Source of the DNA: Phocoena phocoena
Lineage: Eukaryota; Chordata; Mammalia; Artiodactyla; Phocoenidae
Assembly: GCF_963924675.1 (NCBI RefSeq)
Contig: NC_089220.1
Span: forward strand, 154,788,270 to 154,852,269
Direction: 5' to 3'
Length of the DNA: 64,000 nt
The translations under genes were made by a program, and so were the position numbers. The notes below the pieces were generated by a model, which made no database searches, was not told the origin of the DNA, and saw only the letters and a program-made list of their open reading frames with translations. Of this stretch, positions 11,905 through 22,826 are shown piece by piece. How positions within the stretch are numbered: position 1 is the stretch's first letter; every line of letters starts with the position of its first letter.

Positions 11905-12160
11905 TTTTGTAAAATTGAAGTATAGTTGCTTTACACTGTTGTGTTAGTTTCAGGCATACAGCATAGTGATTCAATATCTTTACAGATTATATCCCATTAT
12001 AGGTTACTACAAGGTATTAGGTATAATTCCCTGTGCTATACAGTAAATCCTTTTTGCTTATCTATTGTATATATAGTAGTTTACATCTGTTAATCCCTTA
12101 CCCCTAATTTGTCCCTCCCCCCTTTAGTAACCACAAATTTGTTTTCTATAGCTAGTAGAC
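11905..12160 (-). mobile_element. L1 LINE 3' end, antisense, 5'-truncated
   Basis: The plus strand shows the reverse complement of an L1 3' region common in cetartiodactyls: AATTGAAGTATAGTTGCTTT, ACACTGTTGTGTTAGTTTCA, GATTATATCCCATTATAGGT, CCCTGTGCTATACAGTAAAT, CATCTGTTAATCCCTTACCC, ACCACAAATTTGTTTTCTAT. The order is intact with few gaps. Only the 3' part is present, so it has no coding capacity. Confidence 0.88.
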
Positions 12161-13225
12161 ATTATTTCTGAATGGAGATATTACTGTTGATTTTTCTTTT
12201 TATTCAATATTTATCTAGGGTCTCTAAGTTTTATGCACTGAAAATATATTGCTTTGTATTTCTAAAAAAGTTAATAAAAAATGAAACCAATTGACTTCGT
12301 TCACCAACTTTGGTTACAAATTCTTCACATTAAATATTTTTTTCCAATTAACTTTTTGAAATGCCACTTGAGCTTACCAACAGGAAGTTCATTATCTCAG
12401 CCTCTTCTAAAACCCCAACTGGGTTCAATAAGACTAGTGCACTTTCAAATGTCTGGTGGAGGAGAGAACTGAAAGTTCTGGGTGGTCCTCTGGGACCGTT
12501 TTTTGAATGCAACTCTGAGACTCACCCAGCTCCCTCAGGGAGATGCTTTACAGCGGCTGAGGTGATGCTTCCACAGTCTCCGTTCCTCCCAGTAGTACAG
12601 AAAGCCCTCTTGCAGTTCACCCTCTCCTGGTGGTGACGGTGGACGAGAGCACAGCAAGGAGTCAGGAGGAAGAGGTCCAGAGAGGCTTCCTCTCCACCAC
12701 TGTCAAGACAGTCTGAGGGAGCCAGCTCCCCACAGACTTACGCATGTTGAGCCCAGATCAGCCGCCCAGACTCCCCCTCCCTCCAAGGACTTTGGTGTCC
12801 ATTTCCATTGGGGGAACTTAGGAGAGGGTATCCTTAAACTCTACTCAACCAGCTTGGGCTGATTTCAAAATCTGTGGGATTGAAGCCTGTGGGTTGTTAT
12901 TCTTCCCTTTTCAGAAACCTCTGTGCAAATTGACGCAATCCCAACTTTTCTCTCCTCCTACTCTGGTTGGGCAACGTTGCCTAGTGTAATAAAATGTTCT
13001 ATTACACACTTTCTCCCGAATAATGGGCATCCACTTCCCTCGTGTTTGCATTCCAAGAGAGGCAACTTGGATTATTCTTCCAGTAAGTTCTCTGCCAAGC
13101 TTTCTGCCTCTAGAAGCAAAAAGCTACCAGGTTCACTTAATTTTTAAAAATTCCATTTTATGTATAAAGAATCAAGGAATGTTTTGAAGCTAGAATTGAA
13201 TTTAAAGACCGTTTCATTCAAGGCC
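12161..13225. other. Single-copy stretch, locally GC-richer
   Basis: No repeat family recognised. 12460-12830 is richer in G and C than its surroundings but has few CpGs. A perfect 12-bp palindrome GGCAACGTTGCC lies at 12970-12981. The open frames at 12281-12636 (+) have no identifiable domain. Confidence 0.5.
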
Positions 13226-13227
13226 CT

Positions 13228-13345
13228 ACTTTTACAGATGATGAACCTGAGTTCCAGAGGTAAGTCCCGTGTATCACAGAGCAAATTAGAAGAATCAGTG
13301 CCAGAATCTGGATCTGCTATGGCACAGTCAAGTGTTCTAGTTTTG
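13228..13345 (-). repeat. MIR SINE fragment, antisense
   Basis: TACTTTTACAGATGATGAAC, CTGAGTTCCAGAGGTAAGTC, ACAGAGCAAATTAGAAG, GCCAGAATCTGGATCTGCTA is the reverse-complement MIR order (ATTTTACAGATGAGGAAACT, CAGAGAGGTTAAGT, ACAGCTAGTAAG). Confidence 0.65.
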
Positions 13346-14487
13346 TTTTGGCTTTTTTTTCCCTCTTGCATGGTCAAATGTGGCCAAATGGAATGTCTTC
13401 TCCACTTTCTGGCAAGAGCCACTGTGAGCTATCACCAGCTTTAGCAATGGGGACTTTTTGTTCTATAGTGATATACATACCAAAATGTAAGATTGGGTAA
13501 GCAGATACACCTTTTGTGTGTATAATTAATAACTCACACTTGAATTTCTGTATCTCATTAGAGGTAGTTGTCTCACCTTTAACTAGAGAAGACAAGCTTT
13601 ATTTTTGTAGTGCTTTGCCCTATTATGTTCAACAATAATAATTCACAGTGACAGATGTAATCCACCAAACTCATTATTTTCAACCCCGATCCATTTATTT
13701 TGCATTACCAATACAGTTTTGATGCCTATCGTTCCCTGGACTGGAGTGCTTGATGAAATGTTTTATTGCAATATGTCAGAGTCTAAATAATTAACAACAG
13801 GAATAAGGCCGAAGCTTTCCAAAGTTACTGTGTGTGTTATAAAATCGTACGTAATGCACCCTGTACTCACAAGAACATGTCCTAGAGATGTGGTTTTGAT
13901 ACGATGATTACACTTGGAGAAAGAAGAATGGAATATCTCTCCTATAGCGGGTCTCATCTTTTCAAAGATGAAAAAATATGTGTATGTACTCAATCTATCA
14001 AAGAGAAAAGTAAACAGGATTCGAGTCTTTTTTCCTTTTGCTGAGTTAAAATCTCCAAAATCTATTGTGAAAAATCCCACTCATAATTTAGTAGATTGTA
14101 CTCTAAAAACAGTTTTCTTCCTTTGATTTGCATTCTGTCAAAATCCTGGGGTGGGACAGAAGGATATCGTTGTGTGACAGGCAATGTGGGGCTATGTGAC
14201 ATCCCTTGACTTTGAAGGAATCGCAGGGAAGTTTGAATTGCAACTATTCAACCTTGAAGGGAGAGAAACTAAATGAAACACCTGTTTTTCTGATTACTGT
14301 ACCAAAAGGCCTTTTAATTAGTTTGTGGAAATAGAAGTTTTAGCTATTGAAGCATATGGCTATTTTCCTCTGAGAAAATGGACACGTGACTACACATCAT
14401 TAATTTGTGATTATTATTAAAATCAGAATGCAATTTGAAAGATTGTACAGTAATAGATATATTTTCTAGACTAGAAAAGAGCTAGAG

Positions 14488-14537
14488 AAAAAGGCAGGAG
14501 TGATACTCATAAAAAATTTCTGCCTTTTTTATGAGTA
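14488..14537. repeat. Perfect 13-bp inverted repeat with a competing stem
   Basis: TACTCATAAAAAA at 14504-14516 pairs exactly with TTTTTTATGAGTA at 14525-14537, leaving an 8-base loop. AAAAAGGCAG at 14488-14497 is also an exact complement of CTGCCTTTTT at 14520-14529, which overlaps the right arm of the first stem. Only one of the two stems can form in a single strand. Confidence 0.85.
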
Positions 14538-15570
14538 CCCCTGATTCATTGCTTTTATAACGATGTCCAGAATATGTATTTACTCACACTGGAATTTCAA
14601 CTGCAAATGTAGAATAAAAATGTTGATCATTATTTTATGATATGCAATCTTTTAATCTCATGGAACTCGTCTTTCTCAAAGATTTGGAGAGCAATAAATT
14701 AGTGTTTGAAACAAAGGCTAAAAAACTGGGAATGGCCAAGGTGAATATATTCTTAAAGCAGTTTCTCTATATTGTTCTCATTGTATGGAAGTGGAGACTT
14801 TTCTGCAATGTGTTCTAGTACTTTACGTGGAAATCAGAAAATTCTATGGGACTGTAAGGCAATTCTTCCACTCAGCTAGGTGCCGTCCTAAGGCCATCTT
14901 AAAGATCTCAACCCCTTAATATAATTGTAAGGGAAGGAGAAACAATTTGGCTTGTTTCTGATGTTTTTCATAGACACCTCTGCAAAAAAGCTATAAACGA
15001 TGTTTCTGTTGGGGGTATTTAAAGTATACTTCATGGGTATTAACTCGGAGGAATCCTAGATTTTAGATGTGATGTGCGTGAGATATTAGCAACCTTGTGA
15101 TTATGTCTTATAGTGTATTTTTTTCCTCAGCCCACTCCTTGCTTCAGGCATGAAGGGCATTTGAGAAGTATCTGAGGTTTGAGTTTCTCTCTGAGAGAAG
15201 CTTTTATTGAATTATTGCTTAGCAATTAATGAAACAAGCATGAGTAGCATGGTGGGAACATACTAATTTAAGTGCAAAAAAAAAATCTCAAACAAGAAAA
15301 CAGCTCTGCTATTAATAAGCTACAAGCATCCACAGTGGCAGAAATGACTCAACTGTTGTGAAATTTGAATTTCTCTCATTGTTTATATCTAAATATGAAA
15401 CATACCTGGCAACGGCATGAGACAGAACATGCCTTCTCATTTTCCACATAATTTACACCATGTGTTTGGCCAAAAGTGCTGATTACAAAATATGACTGCA
15501 ATTGGATAGCATAGCAATATGGTTTTCCACACCTATGGCATAAGGCTCGGTTTGTTTTGATTAAAGAAAT

Positions 15571-15767
15571 AATTGTGATCCAATTTCATAATGTTGATCA
15601 CAATTTCATCACCTGTGCCTGGAAGGAGAAGAAAATATATGAGGGGTATAGCAAAGAGCAAACTCATTAAAAATTGTCTGTAAGAAATTATGATCATTAC
15701 ATTTAAAGCAAAGGTGTGGTATTGTGTTTAATTAAACAAAGTTTGCAAAGTGTTTTGTGAACTTTGC
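15571..15767. promoter_or_regulatory. Group of palindromes; candidate regulatory block
   Basis: Three inverted repeats lie within 200 bp. AATTGTGATC (15571-15580) pairs with GATCACAATT (15596-15605), GTTTAATTAAAC (15726-15737) is a perfect palindrome, and GCAAAGT (15745-15751) pairs with ACTTTGC (15761-15767). TTAATTAA-type homeodomain cores are included. The region is free of recognised repeats. A regulatory role is inferred, not shown. Confidence 0.3.
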
Positions 15768-17091
15768 TTGGATTGTACAAACTTAGACAAGGCACATTTA
15801 AAAAACTTATGTTTAATGGAATATTTTGAGAACATATCACTTGGAGAGCAGATAGATAAATTACCATGAGAAAACTCCTAGCATTATATTCTGTTTAGCA
15901 AAAAGTCTTATTATGGGAAGGTGAGGTACAGGATGCCTATTCAATTCTTAAATGTCAAAATCAACATACTTGTTCATAAGCTATTTGCGAGGGGAATAAA
16001 AAATATTGTAACATATTTTTCTTTGGCTACAAAATATATTCTTGGAAGATAATGAATAGCTCAACAACAGGTTCTTGAATTTTCATGATGCTGTGTGCCT
16101 AGGCTCATTCCCAGGTAATTTTTGAAAAGTCAATAAATGAAGATGAGTCCTAGGAAAACACTGTCAAATTTCTCAATCTACTTTTTGTCTCAGTGGAGCT
16201 CTCGATGATGATGCTAAAGACAGGACAGAGTAAGCCGGATACCCTTTCACTGTCAATCAAAATATTTGGCCTGAAAAATGTTTACAAGTACCTGGGGGCA
16301 AATTAATTGCATTTGTTGACAAGCATCATTCTAAGCAGAATCTGCGTCCAAATTTGGGTTGGGGGTTGCTGTTCAAGTTGAATGGCATTTTTTAAAGAGA
16401 TGATTCAGTTAATCAACTGTATGGCAAATTTTATTCTTTTCTGTTCATTGGCTAGAGGGAGGTATTCATCCTGAGTAGCTATAGACAAAGTCTGAGAAAT
16501 AAAAATCAAAACTGTAACTTAAAAATCTAAAGTGAAAAATTTAATGTAAATATTTTAATATAAAATTTAAATTAAAAGTTTAAATTTCTGAAGTCATTTG
16601 GCAATATTTTCATGGAAGCATCTCAGGCCAAGAGGCTTGGAGAGGGAGAGAGGAAAGAGGATTATGAGCTATGAGTGACAATGTAAAGGGAGAGGCTGTG
16701 TGAGATGAAAGGTAACTTATAACGTACCTCACACAGGTGTGTGCGGGAGACCAGTGAAAAGTGGACCGGAGATGCAATCATCAGGAGGGTATGGGGTTTA
16801 CCATGAGGAACCCCAGTGAGTAAAAACATCCTACAATGTAGGACATAATGACAAATTTGAAATCAACGAATACAATTAATAAGTTACAGAAGCTCAGAGT
16901 TGGAAGACTCACTTAAGGGGTGAGAGAGGGTTACTGCGAGAAAGTTGAGTCTGAGTTGGTCTTTAAGGATGAATCAGTTGCAGCAGGTTGGGGAGAGGGT
17001 GTTCATGTACAAAGATGCAATTCTAAGGAAGAGGGCAAACATAAGCAGATTATCCCTCGTGGCTTTAGAAGACATTGCCACTTCTGGAACA

Positions 17092-17242
17092 TTTTCAGAA
17101 GCCTTATCTCATACAATTCTCACCACAACACAGTGGTATAGGTGGGACAGTTGTTATTACACAATTTTACAGATGTGCAAAGTGCAGCTTGGAAATTCAC
17201 CGTAAGAGCTGGTGTCGAACCTCAAACAGATGTACTTGACCT
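17092..17242 (-). repeat. MIR SINE, antisense
   Basis: CTCATACAATTCTCACCACA, then GGTATAGGTGGGACAGTTGT, then ACACAATTTTACAGATGTGC, then GTGTCGAACCTCAAACAGA follows the reverse-complement MIR order (TCATTTAATCCTCACAACA, GAGGTAGGTACTAT, ATTTTACAGATGAGG, GGATTCGAACCCAGG). Confidence 0.72.
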
Positions 17243-17534
17243 CCTCTGGCTTACTACAATAACTAAGTTATAGCAAGGGGAATGCCACAGTGCATTGACC
17301 TAAGCGGGAAGAGCACTGCAGGAAGAATAACCGAAGGAACCAAAATTCATCCAAAAATGGGAAGCAATGAGTTTTTTTAAAAGCCTGCATACAACCTGAA
17401 ATAATTCATGAATTTATGATAATGATTAGTAAAGAAATACACTTTTAACAATTATTTTCAACCTAAAGCTAGGATGAAGCTGCATAAGAAAGATTAACAA
17501 AGGTAAGACAAAGGTGACAAAAACAAAACAAATA

Positions 17535-17760
17535 GGGCTTCCCTGGTGGCGCAGTGGTTGAGAGTCCGCCTGCCGATGCAGGGGATGAGGGTTCGTGCCC
17601 CGGTCCGGGAAGATCCCACATGCCGCGGAGCGGCTGGGCCCGTGAGCCATGGCCGCTGAGCCTGCGCGTCCGGAGCCTGTGCTCCGCAACGGGAGAGGCT
17701 ACAGCGGTGAGAGGCCCGCATACCGCAAAAACAAACAAACAAACAAATAAACAAAAAATA
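17535..17760 (+). mobile_element. CHR-2-type tRNA-derived SINE, sense
   Basis: Starts GGGCTTCCCTGGTGGCGCAG, has the head and the GC-rich body ending near CCCGCATACCGC, and carries a long AAAC/AAAT-type tail at 17727-17759. The A-rich flank (CAAAAACAAAACAAAT before the element) makes the TSD hard to separate from the tail. The sequence is close to the other short copies here, so the insertion is relatively young. Confidence 0.93.
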
Positions 17761-18737
17761 CAGATGAAAATAGTGGAACATATCAAGGCATAGTAGAGAG
17801 TTCTAAGTGGTCTGTGTCTTCCAGCCTTTGCAAACTCTGTGGATTGTAGTTTACCTGTTGTATTTCAGCGATGTCCATTAATTATGAAGCAGAATGCTAC
17901 CTATGTACATTTGACCATTAACCTATATGACCTGGATACCTGAAAAACCTGTCACCAAGCATAAGCCCATCTTTCCAATATGTCAACAGAAATAGGTCCT
18001 TTAAGCAGAGTGGCATTTTTTTTAAGGTCAATTTGTCTACCAACATGCGTTCTCCTATCTCAGAACAACATACAGAGACGCATGAGTTTAAAATGAATGA
18101 AAATATATTCAATCCATAATCAAATGAAAATGTTTGGGACTGGCGCCATAAGGTGTTCCTGAATTAGACTTTCTTCAGAACCTAAATTTAGCCATCTGGC
18201 ATTCTATTTTAAGAATCATTCAAATTTTTGAAATGAAGGATTTGCCTTTTGATGAGGAAACCATAATTTCATTGTAAATATGGAACACGTTGTCCTTGAC
18301 TTGGAATGTATTGAATTCCATATGATGAAAGAGGTGACATCATTGGCTAGTAGTGAGGAGAGAAATTGTCAACCAAAAATAGAGTATTGTTCTAGAATAT
18401 CAGTAATTGTTACAATGAAAGTTATTAGTAAAAAACTTCAATCTTGTTATTAAGGGCTAAAGAATTACAAAACATAAGCAGTGTAGTTTTCTTAAACTAT
18501 TGATTACTATGGGAAGAGGTTTGAAATATTGTTAAAGGATGTAGTATTCTTGCATTTTATTTCCATAAAGATTATAAAGCATAATTGTAGTGGCATTTGC
18601 TATTAAAGAATCTGATGTTATCACAAACATTTAATAGTAATATCATTTTAAAAGCTAAGATATTTTAAATTCAGTACAACACTAACAAAGATTTAGTTGT
18701 AGCTAAAATTTCTTCAGAAATCTTATTGTATGACATT
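17761..18737. other. AT-rich single-copy stretch
   Basis: No repeat, RNA gene or exon recognised. Open frames are short and without features. Confidence 0.5.
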
Positions 18738-18925
18738 GAGCCCTTCTTTATTTAACAGATACTATTATTTGACTATAACGTTAGATATTATCCCAGGTAT
18801 TGTGGCTACAATCATGAAAAAGAGGAACATAATATCTGCCTTCCTGAAGCTTATAGTCTAGTGGAAACTGTAGAGAAATAAATGAGCAGTTATTACAATA
18901 CAGTGGTGAGGTTCTGGTATAGCAT
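18738..18925 (-). repeat. L2-type LINE 3' end, antisense
   Basis: ATCCCAGGTATTGTGGCTAC, AATCATGAAAAAGAGGAACA, TCTGCCTTCCTGAAGCTTAT, AGTCTAGTGGAAACTGTAGA is the reverse-complement L2 3' pattern (GTGCTAGGCACTGGGGATAC, ATGAACAAGACA, CTGCCCTCATGGAGCTTACA, GTCTAGTGG). Confidence 0.65.
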
Positions 18926-19371
18926 GCTTGGAAGCTGAGTCCATAAAAATATATGCTTCCGATTAAATTATTTTTAAATAAACTGTTATGACTTGTTCTA
19001 ATTCTTTATGTGGATTTAAGTTTTATTGTATTAATTGTAATAGAGTCTACTCTTTGCCAAGCACCTTATGAAGTCTTTTGCGTTCACTCACCCATTTAGT
19101 TCACACCAATGGCTGTTTGAAGCAGGTGCTATTAGTCATATTCTGAGAGACTCATGCTCAGCAGGTACAATACTTCCCCCGGTCACACTTTGGCAGCTGA
19201 CAGAACCTGTGATCTTCACACTATGTTACATAAGATTTCTGCATCGATTTTAGCATCTTGTGGAATAAGAATGTTCTCTTGACTGATCAAAATTCTTGAT
19301 TACAGAGAGGTTTCAGTGTAAAGATTTTGTACAAAAGTAATTCAAATTTTTAGAATAAACTTTAAGCCAAG
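18926..19371. other. Single-copy stretch
   Basis: The open frame at 19068-19253 (+) overlaps a weak MIR-like run (ACTCACCCATTTAGTTCACA, then GAGAGACTCATGCTCAGCAG). It is not a gene. Confidence 0.45.
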
Positions 19372-19775
19372 TGTATTCATTATTGATTGCTACATTAACA
19401 CATTATCTCAAAACTTAGTGGCTTAAAACCACAAAGTTTTATTATCTCACTTAGTTTCTGAGGCAGGGAATCTGTGAGCAGCTTAGCCAGGTGGCTCTGG
19501 GTCTCGGTTTCTCAAGGCTGCGATCACGATGTCGGCCAAGGCTGCAGACTCGTCCGAAGGCTTGATGGTGTGGGAGTGTCCACGTCCAAGCTCCCTCACG
19601 TGGCTGCCGGCCAGTAGCTTCAGAGCCTCACTGCGTGGACCTCGCCGGTTGCTGAGTAGGTCATGGCAGCTATCTCCCCCCAAAGCACATGGGCAGAGAA
19701 TGTGTGACAAGACAGAATCTACTGTGCCTTTTATAACCAAATCCAGAAGTGACTGGGTCTGAGTCCAATCAGGAG
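19372..19775 (+). mobile_element. Solo LTR of the MaLR (MLT1) class
   Basis: TGTATTCATTATTGATTGCT, CTCAAAACTTAGTGGCTTAA, AACCACAAAGTTTTATTATC, GTGAGCAGCTTAGCCAGGTG and GATGTCGGCCAAGGCTGCAG appear in the order of an MLT1-type LTR. The 3' part (TTTTATAACCAAATCCAGAA, GTGACTGGGT) is also present. MaLR LTRs are remnants of ancient endogenous retrovirus-like elements with no coding capacity. This copy keeps 12 CpG dinucleotides between 19504 and 19650 and a CACGTG E-box at 19597-19602, which is unusual for so old a repeat. Confidence 0.8.
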
Positions 19776-20579
19776 AAAGAAACTACATGGCAACTTGGAT
19801 AGGGAAAGTTTAATATAAAGAATCATTAACCAAGCAGGGGGTTGGAATAATGAAGGATTAGCTAATATGTAAAAAGAACTCTAAAGAATGTAGGAATAGA
19901 AAAAATTAGGAACCTCTAGGACTGATAGAACACTCAAGGAAGAGACCCCTCCCCAAGACTGAGATCCACACCCTGTTGCAGGTGTGACCGTGACTCACTG
20001 AATGTGGGAGAAATCTCCATGGTGTTGCACCTGTGGACCTTGCCAGAAATCAGGTTTCTGCAACTTGCTGGAAACCTGCCCTCAAAGGTTCTGGGTTGCG
20101 TCTCACTAAGGACACTTAGAAGCCACCTGCTCCTTGGGAGCTTGTGCTGGAGGAGCTGGTGTTATTGCAGGAAATAGAAGCTAGAGAACCGCAAGTGCTT
20201 CAGGAGCTGGACAGGTGAGCCCACTGGAACCAGGAGGGAAAACCTCTTCTTCCTGCAGCCTCTACAGCACCCTCTATTGACAAAGTTTAGCATAGTGTCA
20301 GGTGGCAAAGGCAGAGTATGTGAAGGGCTCATCTTCACTGAACAGGCAAAAAAGGTGAATTTGGAGTTGAGGCAATAAAGCAATAGCACAGTAATGTACC
20401 ACCACTTCTGTCATATTTAACAGTCACACGGGCTATCTCTGGCACACCCTGGGAGGGGATTACACCAGGATGTGAATTTCAGGAGGCAGTAGTCATTGGT
20501 GGCCATCTTGGAGGCTGGTTACCGCACTCTACCCTCTGGTACTCAATCATTCACATCCCTCCCACATGCAAAATGCACC
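19776..20579. repeat. Repeat-like segment, possibly an old LTR remnant, between two MLT1-type LTRs
   Basis: TTGGATAGGGAAAGTTTAAT, ATAAAGAATCATTAACCAAG, followed by a CCTGCCCTCAAAGG region, resembles LTR-associated mammalian repeats in word usage. The family is not identified. The open frame at 20162-20389 (-) has no retroviral motif. The stretch could equally be single-copy sequence. Confidence 0.3.
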
Positions 20580-20995
20580 TGTGTTTGTCTTCTGTCACTG
20601 CTATTATAAATTACCACACACTCAGGGGCCTGAGATATCACAAATTCATCATACAATTCTGTAGGTCAGGAGTCTGACATGGGTCACACAAGGCTGAGAT
20701 CAAGACAGCAGCAGAGCTGTGCTCCTCTTTGAAGACTATAGGGGAGAATCCATTTCTTTGCTTATTCAAGTTGTTGGCAAATTCAGTTCTTTGTGGTTAT
20801 AGGACTGCTGTTCCTGATTCCTTGTTAGCTGTCAGGTAACCCTTCACAAATTTTACAGGCTGCCCAAATTCTTTGGCCCACATTCCGCTTCTTCTATCTT
20901 CCAAGTCAGCAATGATCCATTCAGTTCTTCTTATCCTTTGAGTCCTTTCTACAAGTGTTTGCATCCAAGGAGACAGAGATCGTCAGAGGACATCT
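20580..20995 (+). mobile_element. Diverged MLT1-class LTR
   Basis: TGTGTTTGTCTTCTGTCACT, GCTATTATAAATTACCACAC, ATACAATTCTGTAGGTCAGG, AGTCTGACATGGGTCACACA, then GGGGAGAATCCATTTCTTTG match the order of MLT1B/C-type LTRs. The 3' half is more eroded (CTTCTATCTTCCAAGTCAGC). It contains no coding region. Confidence 0.72.
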
Positions 20996-21384
20996 TGGAT
21001 TATGGCTATCATGTAGTGTCTTGGAAAAAAACCTTTTTTCTCTTTATCATTTTTAAAGAAATTGTGAATATTCATCCAAGGAAACAGCAATCACAAGATT
21101 ACAGCTGAAATGAGTTTGCCTCCTATTTTGAAAAAAAAAAAAAGCTTTGTAAGTGTATATGCAGTATTTTTTACATGATTTATAATGGGAATTTCATAAC
21201 TACGCAAGAAACATAATGATACAGCTGGCACAAGAAAGACATATTGTGATGTTAGGAGTTATAAGCACTACATGAAATAAAACTTTCAAGAAAAGGATTA
21301 ATGAATTTTAGAGATTAGTTTAGTCAATCTGGCTCATTTACACACACATATTTGTTGCTTCTAATTTATTGCTGTGAGTTTTAA
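20996..21384. other. Single-copy stretch
   Basis: AT-rich sequence with an A run at 21131-21143. No gene or family recognised. Confidence 0.45.
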
Positions 21385-21397
21385 AAGTTTCCTTCTT

Positions 21398-21759
21398 GGG
21401 CCTCCCTGGTGGCGCAGTGGTTAAGAATCCCCCTGCCAATGCAGGGAACACGGGTTCGAGCCCTGGTCCGGGAAGATCCCACATGCCGCGGAGCAACTAA
21501 GCCCGTGCACCACAACTGTTGAGCCTGTGCTCTAGAGCACGAGAGCCACAACTACTGAGCCAGGGTGCCACAACTACTGAAGCTTGCGTGCCTAGAGCCC
21601 GTGCTCCGCAACAAGAGAAGCCACCGCGATGAGAAGCCTGCGCATCGTAAGGAAGAGTAGCCCCCGCTCACCGCAGCTAGGGAAAACCCGCGCGCGGCAA
21701 AGAAAACCCAACACAGCCAAAATAAAATAAAATAAAATAAAATAAATTTATTAAAAAAG
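21398..21759 (+). mobile_element. Long CHR-type SINE (CHRL-like)
   Basis: The head GGCCTCCCTGGTGGCGCAGT is followed by a longer body than the other copies here. The body contains near-repeated modules around GCCACAACTACTGA (about 21546 and 21569), then AGAGAAGCCACCGCGATGAG and GAGTAGCCCCCGCTCACCGC, and ends in an (AAAAT)n tail at 21720-21745. An exact TSD AAGTTTCCTTCTT flanks it at 21385-21397 and 21760-21772. More substitutions than in the short copies suggest an older insertion. Confidence 0.92.
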
Positions 21760-21772
21760 AAGTTTCCTTCTT

Positions 21773-22603
21773 TCATATACTCCTTAGTTTTAATTTATTG
21801 TAAAGTATTTTCCTGTCAGAAACTATTTTTATTCCCCCATCATTTACAAACTACTCCCAATTCACGCAGCAAAAAGTCTATAGTTGCACAATTTTTTTCC
21901 CTTTCCATATTCTCTTCCAAATTATTCCATCCAGAAGATAATGGCCATCATTTTTAATGTGCTTTAAAAAGCACAGCACATCAGATGCAGTTGAATAGTG
22001 GGTTCCATGTGATGATGAATAACGGAATGATGAATGAGTATGGGAAATTAATACAGAGGGAAAGCTGTAGACAACCATGTAAATATAATTTTTAAAAACA
22101 CTATGACCTTTAATCATTTAAACCACCATCTTGCACGTGTATTTTCAATATCTTCCAAAATATCAGTTAACCTAGAGCACCACTTACTAACATTTTTTTG
22201 GAGGAGTAAGTTTCTTTTGAGGATACCATAAAAGTTACGACCACTCTTTCCCTCCCGGATGCATACATATGCAATTCATGAAATTTGTGGACCTCCTGAA
22301 GCTGTAAGTAGAATAAATTGAACTTCAATATACCATAGGCTACAGGATTAAAATTATTAATTGAGTGTAAGGAGGGCCATTTATGGTAACACCCATTTCT
22401 TAATGATGTTACTGGTTCAGAGAGATATTTTTTCAGGGTCAAAATGAGCAAGAATACAGTAAGATTCTTTAGAACAAAATTTAGCCTTTACATGAAATAC
22501 ATGATATTAAACAGAGCAGATTATGGGATATCAAGAATTTTATATTTTGTTGGCCAGACAGTCCAAATTTCTTATTTTAGGTGCACATGCTGTATGTGAC
22601 ATC
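21773..22603. other. AT-rich single-copy stretch
   Basis: No repeat family or exon recognised. The overlapping open frames at 21878-22117 and 22167-22451 (-) show no domain. Confidence 0.5.
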
Positions 22604-22618
22604 AAGAACACTCCTCCT

Positions 22619-22811
22619 GGGCTTCCCTGGTGGCGCACTGGTGAGAGTCCGCCTGCCGAGGCAGGGGACACGGGTTCGTGCCCCGGTCCGGGAAGATCCC
22701 ACATGCCGCGGAGCGGCTGGGCCCGTGAGCCATGGCCGCTGAGCCTGCGCGTCCGGAGCCTGTGCTCCGCAGCGGGAGAGGCCACAGCGGTGAGAGGCCC
22801 GCGTACCGCAA
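22619..22811 (+). mobile_element. CHR-2-type SINE with perfect 15-bp TSD and almost no A tail
   Basis: Head to body is complete (GGGCTTCCCTGGTGGCGCAC to GCCCGCGTACCGCA). The TSD AAGAACACTCCTCCT is exact at 22604-22618 and 22812-22826. The tail is only a few A residues, so tail loss or a tail-less integration is possible. An exact TSD and low divergence suggest a young copy. Confidence 0.95.
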
Positions 22812-22826
22812 AAGAACACTCCTCCT

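Larger units (their letters stand above)
13346..17088. other. Long repeat-poor AT-rich stretch with hairpins
   Basis: About 3.7 kb without a SINE, LINE or LTR that I can recognise, unlike most of the window. It contains a bistable hairpin (14488-14537) and a palindrome group (15571-15767). There are overlapping open frames at 13763-14126 but none resembles a protein. Confidence 0.5.

Noticed and set aside
12970..12981. Perfect palindrome GGCAACGTTGCC as a possible RFX X-box
   Set aside because: The half-sites are in everted order compared with a standard X-box, so I do not call it a binding site.
19372..20995. A complete endogenous retrovirus with two LTRs
   Set aside because: The two LTR-like ends are of different MLT1 subtypes, and the 800 bp between them shows no gag, pol or env motif. 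They are better read as separate relics.
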